Assembly (NCBI GenBank): GCA_950022655.1
Contig: OX465587.1
Span: 28,213,716 to 28,277,715 of the forward strand
Direction of reading: 5' to 3'
Source: Alentia gelatinosa
Lineage: Eukaryota > Annelida > Polychaeta > Phyllodocida > Polynoidae
DNA length: 64,000 bases
Positions 26,983 to 36,608 of the stretch are shown here, piece by piece. The translations under genes were made by a program, and so were the position numbers. A model generated the notes under the pieces. That model was not told the origin of the DNA and did no database searches. It saw nothing but the letters and a program-made list of their open reading frames with translations. Numbering within the stretch: position 1 is the stretch's first letter; every line of letters starts with the position of its first letter.

Positions 26983-28767
26983 CCTTAAATATATGAAAAA
27001 AAACACCATTTTAATGACTTATTAAGTCACACTCACAGTGGGTACGAACATTATTGTTACTGCACCCCTAACAGCGGGCAGTATTTCATAGACATTCGCA
27101 CACAGGTAAACAATAATAAAGCCAATGCCTCGTTAGTTCATCGTCTTCCTCTTCCAAACACAATTAACGAAGTGAAAAGTTCCACCAGATTACACTTTAC
27201 AAACTTTCTCCAATCTCTTCTTAACCATAAATACGTTTCTTTATTTCAGAAAAACCCGTTCATTTTAATAACTCTAATCACCGTTCGTCGGATAAGAATT
27301 TGTGGGTTCTGGCGGAATAATGGGTTTCAACTGAAGAAAACAACATTCACACAAACCGTATGGTGTTTTTTTAATAATTGGGGGCCTTGGAAACCTGCCA
27401 TTCTATATTTAGATCAGTGTCTGTAAAGGTGCAATAATTGAGAAGCATGGAGGTATACATTTCACAATAATACATGTTTTATCTACACATAAAACTGATA
27501 ACTATTATCTGTGATACAATTATGTCTCAAGAACTTGGTATGTGGAAAAACGCGACGTTTATAAGCGAACTTGCCAAATAATTTTTTTTTTAAATAGAAG
27601 AGGAAAGCTGACTAGGTTAAGTATCTCATCACAAGGATTGCCAACTTAATTACTCTTGGCATTTTAGTCACCACTTCGTTGGGACCTTTAGAAAAACAGT
27701 TACAAATAATATTTTAAATCACTTGGTGGCATTTTATATCTCTCCGGCAGGCCACAAACAAGGAGACAAAAAACAGCTGAGCCACCATTTGACCGTACTT
27801 TAAAGACAGATCCTACAATTCAGAGTGGCGCCACCTGGTGATTTTTAGATACTGACAATTATCAATTCAAACCGGTTCCTTTGACTTAATCTAATACCAA
27901 ATGAGTGATTTATACCATATTATCTAGTTTGACGTAATCCAATAGGTATTAATTAGACTTATTTACATTTGACTGATTTACATAGGAAATGTACAGGAAA
28001 ATCTAGTTTTCTTCAAGTCCCTCAAAAATAAGGACGGTGACTTATGGTTTTTGAAATCTAAATATGTAGTACTATACATTTTCTACATTCTGTGAAAGTC
28101 TTGAGAAAACATGAAAAACAGCTTTTTATAATTTCTATATATTCTTTTGTAATATTTCAATAATATTGATCTCTAAATCAAAACTAGCATAGTGACCCCC
28201 CATTTTTAAGTTAGGTATGTGTTCCACAACACTTGGGGATCATCATATTCAATTTTCAGGAAATTGACATGGGTTTAAATTTTCAAGCCACATTGTCCGA
28301 TATGCCTTTAAGGCTATTCAACTTGATTTGACCACACTTTAAGGAGGTCTGGCTAAAGCCGGGGACACACCAAGCGAGAAACACAGCGATTTCCGGAATC
28401 GCCGACACAAAGTGGCCTATATGTGAGCTGTTATTTCATATTTCACCTGATAATTGGTTGTGATATGCTAAACTATCCGTGAGAGATATTCCCATGAAAT
28501 CATATCTCAGATATATGATATTTTGTATTGGCGAGTCTATAGATCGCCGCATTGACTCTCTTGGTGTGTTCCCGGTATTATGCAGACACTTGTTAGCATT
28601 TAAGTAATGCACCAGAGTACAACACTTAGAATGATGATAATGATAATAATAATGATAATAATAATAATAATATTAATGATAATGGTAATAATAACAATAA
28701 CAATAATAATGATAATAATGATAGTGATAATAATGATAGTGATAATAATGATAGTGATAATAATAAC

Positions 28768-28824
<57 letters not shown>

Positions 28825-31800
28825 GGTATAAACATAAAGGTAAACAATATTATAATGTATAGAGAATATTATATAAATAACTGACGAATATAACGCTAGG
28901 GAAGCCCTTATAGGAGGAATTTATCAACTGGCTTATATTCTTGTAACCGCTCAAGCGCACATTTCATGCATTGTAAATATCATCCATTTACTTTTTTTTT
29001 TATATGGGGCCATCCATAAAGTACGTACGCACTGAGGGGGGGGGGTGGGGGGTCAAAATTTTCGAAAATTTTGCGTATGCTCCTTCTTTGTTCTTCTGCG
29101 TACAAAATCGGGAAGTTTTGCTTTTTCATTATATGCAACTATCTTGATGTATGCTACACCTTATCCGGAAAACATATGCACTGTATCAATACAAAAGGAA
29201 TAAAGCTGCTTTAAATTGAAAATAAATAAATAAATAAAAAAAGCAGTCGGTACTCACATGTAAACATGGCCAGTTGCCAGAACAATATTTTCCACAGGAG
29301 CAACTTCTCGTCTTTATGGAGCCATCTTCATTTTCAACGTACCTGATTAGCAAAAGAAATCACAGAGTAATCATAAAACAAAGTTCAAAGCAAGCCACAC
29401 TATAGCTCACAAACTTATCTTTATGAACTCTCTCACCCTTTCCAGATAAGTGTATTGTGTTTGTGGTTGTGTTTTTGGGGGTTTTTTTCGAGTGAAGAAC
29501 TTGCCCAGGGCAGAGTTCGATATGATCGAGTGAGCGGAATGAAAAAGTTTTAATCAATTGCAGGTGTATGAATAAACCATGATATAAAATGTCTTCAAAG
29601 CTCGAAGCGGAAGCAGTGTACTTATATTGGGCAGACCCTGCAGAGCTCAGAGGAGAATGACGTCGGGTTTATTATCTCAACCCTGGTATTCTCTCCCCAT
29701 ACACTTAAAGACATATCGGTCAATTCACGGTGGCGCCACCTGGTGAATTTAATATTGTCAAGTATCAGTCTAAAAAAACTGGTTCTTTTTTATTCATTCT
29801 AATTCTAAATGGGTAGATTAAATATTGGTCCAGTTTATCTAATTTTGATAGGAATAATAGGTTAATTTAGATTTGCTTGATTTACATAGGAAACGTACTG
29901 AAAAATATGGTTTTATTCAATTCTTTCAAAAACAAGGACGGTGACCTATGAATTTTAAAACTGATATATATGTAGTACAATACATCTACAATGTTCTGTG
30001 AAAATTTGAGGGAAATGACATGGGTTTTACTATGTGAAAAGCAACCTTTTAGAATTTCTATATTCTTTTATAGAATTGTCATAATATTGAGCTCTAAATT
30101 AAACACTAGCATGGTGACTCACCATTTTTAAGTTAGATATGTGTACTAGAGCACTTGGGGATCATCATATTCAAATATCAGGAAAATGATATAAGTTTTA
30201 ATTTTCAAGCTAAATTGTCCGGTATTCTTTCCCCATAGACTGCACATTGGTAATGCCTTGCACCCACCAACGCCAATGGTCTACGATAGAGCTTCCGGTA
30301 GGCTATGATTGGAAATGGCAAAATTGTAGCCTATCGGGAGGTATTTGAAAGAGGCCTTGAATCATAGAGATCTGTCGTGATCCAATCGGTGAATCATGCT
30401 CCATGGCTATGATTAGATACCAAGAGGCTATAACAGGATACGATAAGCTTTAAAAAATGTTGGATCTTATTGGTAGCTCTACGTTTGGCATTTCCAGTTG
30501 TCGCCTAACGGTGTCCAATCGTGTGCTATCAGAGAGTCAATGTGGAAACATGGCACGATTTTATCTGACCTCCTGATGAAATTTTATTCCAGTCGGGAAG
30601 TCAATCGTAAGGCCTATTGGGACCAGACGCGGCGTTGGTGGGTGCAAGGCTTAACTCGTACTCAACGCCCATGGAGTATTCTAAAGATATACTCAATGGG
30701 TCATGATGTCACAAACGTTAGCCAATTAGTCAGTGACAGCAGTAAGATATAATCTGAACCGCACTCGATCCATAGCCACGGAAAATACACCATTCATTTT
30801 GGATTGCTATTTATTCTCACCCGGCTTTGCCTCATTAGATCACTCGGCAACCGAAACTCATTGTATATTTACAGGGGCTACAGATCCCAGTGGGCTGCGA
30901 GATTTGGTTACACCCGGAAAAATGGTAATCATCGCCCACCCAATACGCGCATGCGTCTGCACACGCTCTTCCGGTTAGATTCCACGGACTATTGGACGTA
31001 CTACTATTTTGATGTGATTTTAATGTAAATAAATGAAAAGAATAGTATTTAGACAAGAGAATTACATGTCGCGATATGCTTAATTTTGGAAAATTGTTTA
31101 CTCTCCAATCATGGACTTCAACACTGCGCATGTTCGGGCATGCGCAGAAGATACTAGTGGGCGATAATTACCATTTTTCCCAGGGTAACCAAATTTTGCA
31201 TCACACCGGTATGGTTCCTTCTTATTATTATATACCTGTGGTAGTATATACTACACATACTGCCCGCTCCTACCCATGTCGTATTTATACCCGTACGACA
31301 CCTAGGTGACGTACGGGGTATGTATGTGGCGTACGGGGCATGTACGGCGGCAAAATCCAAATATTCCCCAAGTAGCAAAGTTAAAAATTGGATATTTTAA
31401 GGTATATAATAATAGAGAAACAGGCTGACTATCTCCGTATGGATAAGATACTTGGTAAAATCGGCGATCAGATGAACCTCTGCCTCCGGCATCGGTTCAT
31501 CTGATCACCGATTTTACCGCGTATTTTATCCGTACGGAGACAGTAAGCCTGTTTCTCTATATTATCTTACCCCTGGTATTTTTTCCCCATAGACTCAACA
31601 TTGGGGACTGGTACTCAATGCCCATTGAGTATTTAGAAAAAATACTCAATGGGGGATTATGTCACAAATGTTATCCAATTAGTCAATATGAGGGGTGAAA
31701 TAAATTCAGAAACCTAGTCCAGTTGGTCAGAGCTCGATCCCATCTCGTTTGAATTACTACGTAATTCGCCTTGTAAATTACCTCGCTAGTCAAACTCAAT

Positions 31801-34800
31801 GGCATGCGAGCTCTGACCATAAACTTTCATAGGTTTTCTCTATAGTGTATGAGTGGCCGTAATCTCCAAGTAGTTGACTCATAGTAAAACACAAGCGAGT
31901 AGCGAGGATATTACGTCGTCAACTACTTGGAGATTGCAGAACCAATGTCACTTTTTGTGACCGTCCTTGAAGAAACACACTTTTTTCAATACATTTCCGA
32001 TATAAATCAAGCAAATTTTACCTATTGGGTAATGTCAAACTAGAAAATACTTAAATTTTGCTCATTTGGCTTTGGAATATACCACATATTACCAATTACA
32101 AAAGATAAATGTGTAAATTAAGAAATCACCAAGTGGCACCACTGCCAATCGTATGATATATGCCTCTAGGCACTAGTCACACTCCGAGCCGTAAGTAGTA
32201 CATAAAAATAGTCATCGGAGTCAGGCGTGTAGTAAGTAGTATATGGAAAGTGGGTTTTTACTCAGGCATCAGGGACCCAGCGGTAGTTCACACCCCACAG
32301 CTGGGACATGTTTCACTAGTCTCCTGACATGTCTAGATGGCGTCTAAATGGTGTGTCCGGTTTCATAAGAACTAGACATTAGACTTTGTTTTGTCCGTTC
32401 TTGCTTGCACTGTTGGTGCCGCTTTTCATGTCTGTCTAACACTTTTATCACGAAACTAGTGAAACAGGTCCATGATGTGTAGATTTGTCTAATTCTTATG
32501 TTTGGGGTCTGTCTTTTCCTAAGGGCAGGCTCTACTTGTGTTGTCAAGAAACTAATCAACCCCAATGTCTGTATGGTGTTACAGACATGTCAGGAAACTA
32601 GTGAAACAGGTCCCTGGTGTTCGCACTGTTAATGTGGACAACATCTAACAAGGGTAAACGCTTGAGGAAATTCTTGGGTTGCTGTCTATTGCGGCCGATA
32701 TTGCGTAATCAAGCACCACCTGACGATTATTGGCCAGACGATCTACAGAAATAAATACAACAAACGGTGGTTTTGTGGACAGGCAGTAAAACACTCGAGG
32801 TTGATGTCGTTGACGCTTGTGTATTCCTGCGTGTCAACCTCTCGTGATTTACTATCATCTGTCCTCAAACCCATCGTTTATTGTCTATGTTTGTTTGTTT
32901 GTTTGTTTGGGTAGTTTAACCTCCAATTTGTTCAATTAGACTTACTTTGGGTTTGACTGAATCTATGAGATGAATGTAGGTAGAAATCTCACCCCAACAC
33001 ATTTACCGAGGTGAGAGTTCTTTTACTTCCCACACCACATAGACATGGTATGAGAAGGATTGGCCTTTGATATAGCAGTAAATCCTCCTCTGCTTGGGGT
33101 GAAGGAGAAAAGTGGCTGTAGTGGGACTTGAATCAACAAAGTCTGACAACCTTGGGATTACAAGTCCAGTGCTCTTTACCACTGAGCTAACTCCCCACCC
33201 CAGTCGCTTTAGTTATGCTTGCTTGGAAGCATATCCAGTCTGCACCACAAGGAGGCGAGACGACCAAGAGGGTGAACAGATTGGTAATTGCTGTTCATAT
33301 TGTCTATGTAAATGCCAGGTTACAGTATCATCAAACCAGCTTGTATTGTATAGTGTTGAGACCATACATCTCACACTGTATCCAGGAGAAAGCAGTATGA
33401 ATGTTTATTACTGTGTATACATTCATGTATGTACATGTGGTATGCCTCATTTTATAACAAAACAATAAGCTATCAAACATCAATAAGTTATCATCTATAG
33501 TATACAAAGTCCCCATTGAAAATGTATGGCCGCTCATCTATTACAGATGATTTACTGGTGGGCTCAGTATGATCGATGAACATGTTGCGCAACATGAAAC
33601 GAAAAATCGAAAAAACACTAAGATGACGTTAGTTGTGAAGCGTACGCGAATAAGCCTTATAAATGTAGTCCATTCTACACAGGAATGAAACTGTGGGACC
33701 TCCTTCCAGAAGGCATTCAGTCCAGAAAAGGAGCCAGGTTATTTAAATGTGAAATAAGTGAACACTTATTGAGACCTGAGGTCTACACCAAATTACCAGA
33801 GTAATTCTCATAACCTTCTCTGAGTCAAATCACCAGCGAATGCCAAAATATGCTAAAATAGAGTTCATTTTAGCGTATTTGCTTCAGCAAACAGTAGAAC
33901 GGTAGGTTCCCACCTTCACTCAATGTATGAATTGTATTGTGTGTGGTGTATTTGTATTGTATTTGTTTTCTGTCCTGTTATGTCTTTGTTATTATGACAA
34001 CAGATATGTTGTATGCTCCGGGTTGCAAAAGCCGGAGTTTTAATCTGAAATTACAGGGTAATTGTAGAAAATCCCTTAAGGCATTCTCCCCAGCTGCAGC
34101 TATAGAGCATTTTCAGTACCATTAGCCTTGGAAAGAACTGCATGGAGATCTGCAGCCACTGAAAATATGCCATGAGTTTTGGTTGTGGAGTAACATCATG
34201 AGGCAAAGCAGAGTGAGATTAAGTACTAAACCAAAATGTATATTTTCAGTAGCTATGAATCGAGTTTCTTTCAGATTTTATATCACCCCTAACACTGAAT
34301 AAGTGGCTAACATATGTGACATCATCACCCAGTGGCTATTTTGTTACAATACTCCATGGGAATTGATTACTTTTCCCCAATCTATGGGCAAAAATTACCA
34401 GGGGGTATTGCTGTTTGCGGATCACAGAATAGCGACCCAAGATTGAAACCGTCACTCCAGATTCTTTCCATATCCCATCAGAACTATGTCGCCATCTATA
34501 TTCAATTAAAAATCTAATGAACCTTTCACCTATGTCACTGAAAATATGGTGTTGTAAAAAGTGGCGACACAACATGAAAATAACAATACCACGCAACCCG
34601 ATCCGATATAACTGGAGCAACGCTTTCCCCACATTTCTGGGAGCATCAAGCGCTAAGAGCGAGAAAAAGTAAGTGGACTTACCAGGACCCTACGGTCTGA
34701 CACTGCGCTTTCTCGAACTGTAACGAGAAGAGATAGGGGCGAACCGTGCCAATGCCGAACACCAGCAGCAGGGTGAGGCCCCCTAATGCCAGCATGAAGA

Positions 34801-34957
34801 ACCAGATGTAGGCCACCATAATGCAGCCGCGACTGTAGCAGAAATAGGGCCAGCATCGAAGGCAGCGGCCGAGGGGTCGGGTGTGGGAGGCCTTGTAAAT
34901 AAGGGCCTGAGCCATCGCCTCCTCCTGCTTCGTCCACCAACTCGTCTGGCGAAACAT
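13302..34957 (-). CDS. BK channel beta-subunit-like protein (KCNMB family), four exons
   Basis: The join on the minus strand is 34957..34683, 29342..29258, 20052..19963 and 13808..13302, giving 318 residues with all phases consistent. Beta subunits sit beside the Slo1 pore in the plasma membrane and tune its Ca2+/voltage gating. The sequence shows a short N-terminus, TM1 at about 45-72, an extracellular loop, TM2 at about 204-232 (LHCLLWPALITITFIVML) and a C-tail. The loop has eight cysteines (86, 106, 108, 112, 118, 151, 157, 182), the number I expect for this family, and one N-V-S glycosylation site at 135. The pattern C-A-Y-K-P-L-C ... F-P-C-Y-Y-N-P ... L-H-C-L-L-W-P resembles KCNMB4-type subunits. 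The protein is longer than usual because of an 85-residue tail with a His-rich microsatellite. The insect TipE family is a related alternative. The paralogue is not resolved. Confidence 0.75.
14540..14665. repeat. B-type hairpin, TTTGGTCTGT subfamily
   Basis: The arms are TGTTTGGTCTGTATCCCC and GGGGACACAGACCAAACA. The tip is ATTCACTCGACAATCACCTCGTTC. A sister copy lies at 39328-39457. Confidence 0.65.
15140..15210. repeat. (TA)n microsatellite
   Basis: About 35 uninterrupted TA dinucleotides. Confidence 0.95.
15232..15395 (+). repeat. A module without a clear B hairpin
   Basis: It starts TTATCTCACCCCTGGTATTTTT, has the ACTTAACATTGGAAACTCGTACTCAAT core and ends with a degenerate GTGGAAATGAATTCAGAAGCC. 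Confidence 0.6.
16846..16895. repeat. Perfect 20-bp inverted repeat
   Basis: The arms ATAAAACGATGTTCCTGTAA and TTACAGGAACATCGTTTTAT enclose a 10-nt loop. Pairing does not extend well outside. Confidence 0.8.
17210..19515. repeat. Two-level tandem array, about 46-bp units within longer blocks
   Basis: The small unit is like ATGTGAGAAATGGGGACGGTATCTTTTGACT. It is punctuated by a longer block containing AACTCCATTGAGACGTGCGAGAATCACAAAAACA followed by a GAAACAGATCGTAAACTACG-type segment, seen near 17166, 17626, 18240, 18605, 18930, 19145 and 19350. SINE-tail-like TTTGTTTGT...GTTTAAC pieces interrupt it near 17935 and 18035. Confidence 0.8.
19519..19810 (+). repeat. Composite fold-back locus S2 (A 19519-19670, B 19680-19810)
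   Basis: The A ends are TTATCCTACCCC and AGGGTAGGATAA, with a CCCATAGGCTTAACATTGAG core. A contains TATGCCAC and GTGGCATAC. The B arms contain CGCATGCCAC and GTGGCATACGG, so both modules share the locus motif. The B tip is CTTCACTCGGCTTCGCCTCATGAAG. Confidence 0.8.
19963..20052 (-). CDS. KCNMB-like exon 3
   Basis: The acceptor is TTTACTTACAG|TTG and the donor CATGGG|GTAAGT. It has 90 nt, phases 0-0, encoding 30 residues of the extracellular loop, including the N-V-S sequon at residue 135. Confidence 0.75.
20085..20550. repeat. Minisatellite, 73-bp unit, about 6.5 copies
   Basis: The CATACAGATATATCCACCTA start recurs at 20101, 20177, 20250, 20323, 20396, 20469 and 20542. The array begins about 33 bp from the exon 3 acceptor but does not include it. 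Confidence 0.9.
20946..21731. repeat. Minisatellite, 30-bp unit, about 26 copies with higher-order structure
   Basis: The unit is AGCCTGGTAGAGCAGGCAAGGTACTGTCAT. The variant pair AAGGTCCTGTCATAGACTGG recurs 210 bp apart (21121 and 21331), which is seven units. GAGCAGCC and GAGCAGGC alternate through much of 21391-21731, a 60-bp super-unit. Long open frames here (285 and 239 codons) result from the unit being ten codons and are not genes. Confidence 0.95.
21991..22256 (-). repeat. Composite fold-back locus S12 (B 21991-22129, A 22130-22256)
   Basis: The B arms are AAACCTATGATAATTTAGGGTC and GACCCTAAACTTTAATGGGTTT. The tip reads CAAGCGGCTTCGCCTTGTG on the minus strand. A contains TTATCTCACCC, GCTAACATTTATGACATAATCCCCC and ATATTGGGAACTTG. 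A half copy of the same B arm is at about 865-930. Confidence 0.75.
22622..22890. mobile_element. MITE family 2, truncated or diverged copy
   Basis: The left end is GGCCTGGCGTCCACCTACTA and the right end GAAGTAGGTGGA. It is internally symmetrical, with CCGATATGGCACCGATAC-type sequence. The fuller copy is at 40509-40792. Confidence 0.75.
24411..25006. mobile_element. MITE family 1, copy B, carrying a nested MITE
   Basis: The outer ends are GGGACCTGTTTCACTAG and CTAGTGAAACAGGTCCC. The interior is interrupted after AAAAGTGT by an unrelated element (about 24446-24790) with ends GGCCTGTCTCCACTGTGCGA and TCGCACAGTGGTGACTGGCC. The interior then resumes as GACAGACATGAAAAGCGGCAC, as in the uninterrupted copies. 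Confidence 0.8.
25043..25375. mobile_element. MITE family 1, copy C
   Basis: The ends are GGGACCTGTTTCAGTAG and CTACTGAAACAGGTCCC. Its interior (GGTTATATGTATCCCTTACTC) differs from copies A, D and E but matches the decayed copy near 44160. Confidence 0.75.
25663..25808. repeat. Long fold-back
   Basis: The arms are about 65 bp, beginning GAAACTAGTTAACCTAATTGGG and closing CCCAATTAGGTTAACAAGTTTC, with TACCGCAT at the loop. The related half-element near 25559 (ATAGAACGACCTGACCATGC) matches the hairpin at 50963. Confidence 0.8.
26096..26398. repeat. 95-bp direct repeats around a hammerhead-like core
   Basis: About 95 bp starting AGTATTTCAGTGCATAGGTG and ending in TTATATATTTATTATATA occur at about 26094-26190 and 26302-26398, nearly identical. 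The spacer has, on the minus strand, CTGATGA, a 5-bp stem GGATA/TATCC with a 6-nt loop, then GAAAC (26269-26297). This resembles a hammerhead ribozyme core, a motif known from Penelope-like retroelements. Confidence 0.65.
26784..26925. repeat. Fold-back hairpin, AAACGTCCTT family
   Basis: The arms are AAACGTCCTTGCTGTGGACG and CGTCCACAGTAAGGACGTTT, about 60 bp in all, with a tip around CTGACGCTATAGGCGG. A partial copy is at 62280-62370. Confidence 0.8.
26929..26985. repeat. (ATT)n microsatellite
   Basis: About 19 ATT units adjacent to the preceding hairpin. Confidence 0.95.
27798..28312. mobile_element. 515-bp TIR element family 3, copy 1
   Basis: The ends are CTTTAAAGACAGATCC and GATATGCCTTTAAGG, and near the left end is GTGGCGCCACCTGGTGA. 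Copies share CAAAAATAAGGACGGTGAC and CTTGGGGATCATCATATTCA segments. Related copies are at 29704, 31965, 47962 and 63703. No open frame is shared. Confidence 0.8.
28359..28575. mobile_element. MITE family 4
   Basis: The ends CCGGGGACACACCAAG and CTTGGTGTGTTCCCGG are inverted. A single copy was noticed. Confidence 0.7.
28630..28825. repeat. Trinucleotide-type tract, ATA/ATG to (AAT)n
   Basis: GATAATAATGATAGT super-units grade into pure AAT repeats. Poly-Ile and poly-Leu open frames over it are not genes. Confidence 0.95.
29258..29342 (-). CDS. KCNMB-like exon 2
   Basis: The acceptor is TTGCTAATCAG|GTACG and the donor TTACAT|GTGAGT. The 85 nt complete the split Trp codon from exon 1 and end in phase 0. 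It holds four of the eight loop cysteines (C-S-C-G-K-Y-C-S-G-N-W-P-C). Confidence 0.75.
29677..30905 (+). mobile_element. Nested complex: composite fold-back S14 split by two elements
   Basis: The host A module starts TTATCTCAACCCTGGTATTC and resumes at AACTCGTACTCAACGCCC. Inside it are family 3 copy 2 (29704-30226) and a MITE (30255-30650) with perfect 20-bp inverted ends GCCTTGCACCCACCAACGCC. The host B hairpin follows at 30765-30895, with tip CTCACCCGGCTTTGCCTCATTAGA. GGTATTCTYTCCCCATA flanks both sides of the family 3 copy. Confidence 0.65.
30890..31212. mobile_element. TIR element, GCGCATGCG family, copy 1
   Basis: The ends are GATTTGGTTACACCCGG AAAAATGGTAAT and the complement ATTACCATTTTTCCCAGGGT, followed by AACCAAATTTTGC. 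The interior has ATACGCGCATGCGTCTG. Relatives are at about 3640-3900 (partial) and 45435-45849. Confidence 0.65.
31214..31560 (+). mobile_element. 347-bp palindromic element, copy 1
   Basis: It runs from TTATTATATACCTGTGGTAG to a large palindrome at 31413-31560 with arms of about 66 bp starting ATAGAGAAACAGGCTGAC. A copy in inverse orientation is at 54497-54835. Confidence 0.85.
31562..31840 (+). repeat. Composite fold-back locus S8 (A 31562-31710, B 31711-31840)
   Basis: A starts TTATCTTACCCCTGGTATTT, has CATAGACTCAACATTGGGGACTGG with TACTCAATG and CATTGAGTA, and ends AGGGGTGAAATAAATTCAG. The B arms contain GGTCAGAGCTCG and CGAGCTCTGACC. The tip is ACGTAATTCGCCTTGTAAATTACCTCG. Confidence 0.75.
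31965..32167. mobile_element. 515-bp element family 3, partial copy
   Basis: It matches the right part of the copy at 47962 (TTTCCGATATAAATCAAGCAAA; AATCACCAAGTGGCACCAC). Confidence 0.7.
32303..32614. mobile_element. MITE family 1, copy D
   Basis: The ends are GGGACATGTTTCACTAG and CTAGTGAAACAGGTCCC. The interior is collinear with copy A. Confidence 0.85.
32890..33203 (-). mobile_element. tRNA-derived SINE, copy 1
   Basis: On the minus strand the head reads GGGGAGTTAGCTCAGTGGTA ... GATTCAAGTCCCACTAC, recognisable A and B boxes of a tRNA promoter. The body has GCTATATCAAAGGCC-type sequence and the tail AACAAACAAACAAACA. Other copies or fragments lie near 15440, 15720, 42112, 51465, 56640, 56843 and 61800. 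Confidence 0.75.
33645..33804 (+). pseudogene. Non-LTR retrotransposon ORF, C-terminal fragment
   Basis: An open frame ending in TAA encodes PYKCSPFYTGMKLWDLLPEGI ... ARLFKCEISEHLL. The W-x2-LP-x-x-I ... F-K-x4-HLL pattern is typical of the extreme C-terminus of LINE reverse transcriptase proteins. There is no catalytic part nearby. Confidence 0.5.
34146..34408 (-). repeat. Composite fold-back locus S9 (B 34146-34262, A 34276-34408)
   Basis: The B arms are GCCACTGAAAATATG/GTTTTGGTT and AACCAAAATGTATATTTTCAG. The tip reads TCACTCTGCTTTGCCTCATGA on the minus strand. A has ATATCACCCCTAACACTG, CTAACATATGTGACATCATC and, on the minus strand, CCCATAGATTGGGG. Confidence 0.7.
34683..34957 (-). CDS. 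KCNMB-like exon 1
   Basis: The start ATG at 34957 has context GCCATGT and is the first ATG in the frame. The donor TCCTG|GTAAGT leaves phase 2. It encodes a short N-terminus and TM1 (about residues 45-72). The same frame is open 28 codons further up to a TTCCAG, so the exon could instead be internal with an upstream first exon. Confidence 0.65.
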
Positions 34958-35047
34958 GGCGAATTCTATGTTTCCCAACCAATGTGCAGCCTCACTACCG
35001 TACCCAGTCCATTCTTGGTGTTCAGAGGAACCCAGATACAACTGGAA

Positions 35048-35057
35048 TTATATAAAT
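35048..35057 (-). promoter_or_regulatory. Possible TATA box upstream of the KCNMB-like start
   Basis: TTTATATAAT on the minus strand lies about 95 nt before the ATG. It is equally compatible with the AT-rich side of an acceptor (AATTCCAG) used by an upstream exon. Confidence 0.2.
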
Positions 35058-35734
35058 GTGGTTTTTGGATCCCATTCTAATCATATATATACACACATAT
35101 GGAGGTTGATTTGAAATGCTTCTATTTGAGCACTTATTTCCCTGTTTTGGTGTTGTTTTCCAGCCAGGGACATTGGAATTGTTTAAAATCAGATGTAGAA
35201 TGAGTTGGTTGGTGCTGTGGTATATTGGCAGTGTGTCTCAATCACCTGATCTTCACCATAACCAGATCCGTCAACATGGTCACAAAAAAACCCTATTATC
35301 GGTCATCACGCTGCGCTTGTTTCCGGCAGTTTCTTCACGCCTCAGTGTACGCGTCGTGTAAACAGGCTGGGTACCGCCCACGCCATGTTGTCAGGCCGGT
35401 GAGGACCGGTTTACACAGTATGTAACCTGCCCAGCACCAGCAAACACATTGCCGACGCCCACGGCTGCCCGATGCAGGGCCAAATGTCAACTGCTGTCAA
35501 CATGTATTGACAGTGTCCCCAAATGTCACACCAGCTCCCGTCCAGTCCCCAATTAGGTGCTGGCCTTAGGTGTGGTGTGTGTTAGAGGCCTGTAAACTGC
35601 CAATATCAATCTAGTGCAGGGACAGAGGCTCAAAAGCCCGTACAGCATTGGGCATCCTGTTGGAGTTCTCCAACCAGCTGTGTATGGGATATGACACCTT
35701 CTCGATACGTAGTCCTATAGTAGGGTGAACAGGT

Positions 35735-36070
35735 CCATTCCAATACCTCAGTGTTGACACCTATTTATAACCTTGTTGTTCGTGGACATCCTACTATCCC
35801 CAAGTGTAGTACCACTCCGAGTATTGTTCCCTACTACTGTGAATCAAGCAGCATTGAGTGTATAGGACCCTCCACTGGTGCCCACACACTCCCTCCTCCT
35901 CTGTGTTGACACCTATGTACATGGGTTATAAGCCGTAACCATGTGATCCGTGGTCACCCTACTATCCCCAAGTGTAGTATCACTCCGAATATTGTTCCCT
36001 GCTACTGTGATTCAAGCAGCATCGAGTGTGCAAGACCCTCCACTGGTGCCCACACACTCCCTCCTCCTCC
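35735..36070. repeat. Tandem duplication, 168-bp unit, two copies
   Basis: ATCCCCAAGTGTAGTA ... ACTCCGA-TATTGTTCCCT ... CCTCCACTGGTGCCCACACA repeats with a 168-bp offset (35801 and 35969). It is followed by a CCTCCT tract. Confidence 0.85.
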
Positions 36071-36608
36071 TCCTCCACCTCCTCTCTAGGCAGTGGTAGC
36101 ACCTTTGCCGTACACCCTCCACCTACCGACATACGCTACATCCAACCACCTTATTAATAACACTTAGAATGATGGTGAACTGGCAGCACACTGTAGTGGA
36201 CATCTTGCCGTTGTTAAATCCTCCCACTAGTGGGGATGAGTGTCATTCATCCTGTCACACTCACTGGTCACACACTCCGTCGTTGTGGTGTGTAGATGGT
36301 CGTCTGTCATGCCCTGTCAGTAGTTCCGTGTCTACCCCGCTAGACGGAGCTGCTAGCCCGGTCTCGCTGGTACCTCGGCGTGTACAGGGATGCGGGGGCG
36401 GCACACACCAGGCACCAGGTGCGGGGAATGACGTAGCAGCGTTCTCACGGCGTTCTCAAACCTGCGCGTGCTCAGTGGCACCGGAAGAACCTGGTTGCTC
36501 GTTCCTGGTCGGTTCCCTTTTATTGGATGATGGCCTTATGGGCTGGCATGGGTTATTTCTGTGTGGTATAATATTACTGCAATACTCTCAAAGAATTGTT
36601 ACCATATA

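Larger units (their letters stand above)
20053..29257. other. KCNMB-like intron 2
   Basis: About 9.2 kb of repeats: two minisatellites, composite fold-back S12, MITE copies B and C, a long hairpin (25663), direct repeats around a hammerhead-like core (26096-26398), another hairpin (26784), trinucleotide tracts and a 515-bp TIR element. Between about 22900 and 24400 I see only AT-rich sequence with GCACAGTA-type short repeats and a poly-G run near 24220. Confidence 0.6.
29343..34682. other. KCNMB-like intron 1
   Basis: It contains nested composite S14, a 30890-31212 TIR element, a 347-bp palindromic element, composite S8, MITE family 1 copy D, a SINE, a LINE 3' fragment and composite S9. No other exon was recognised. 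Confidence 0.6.

Noticed and set aside
28607..28847. Poly-Ile and poly-Leu open frames
   Set aside because: Translation of an AAT/ATG microsatellite.
33116..33198. Possible tRNA gene (A and B boxes on the minus strand)
   Set aside because: It continues into a repeated body and an (AAAC)n tail and recurs at 57100; stems are degenerate, so it is a SINE head.
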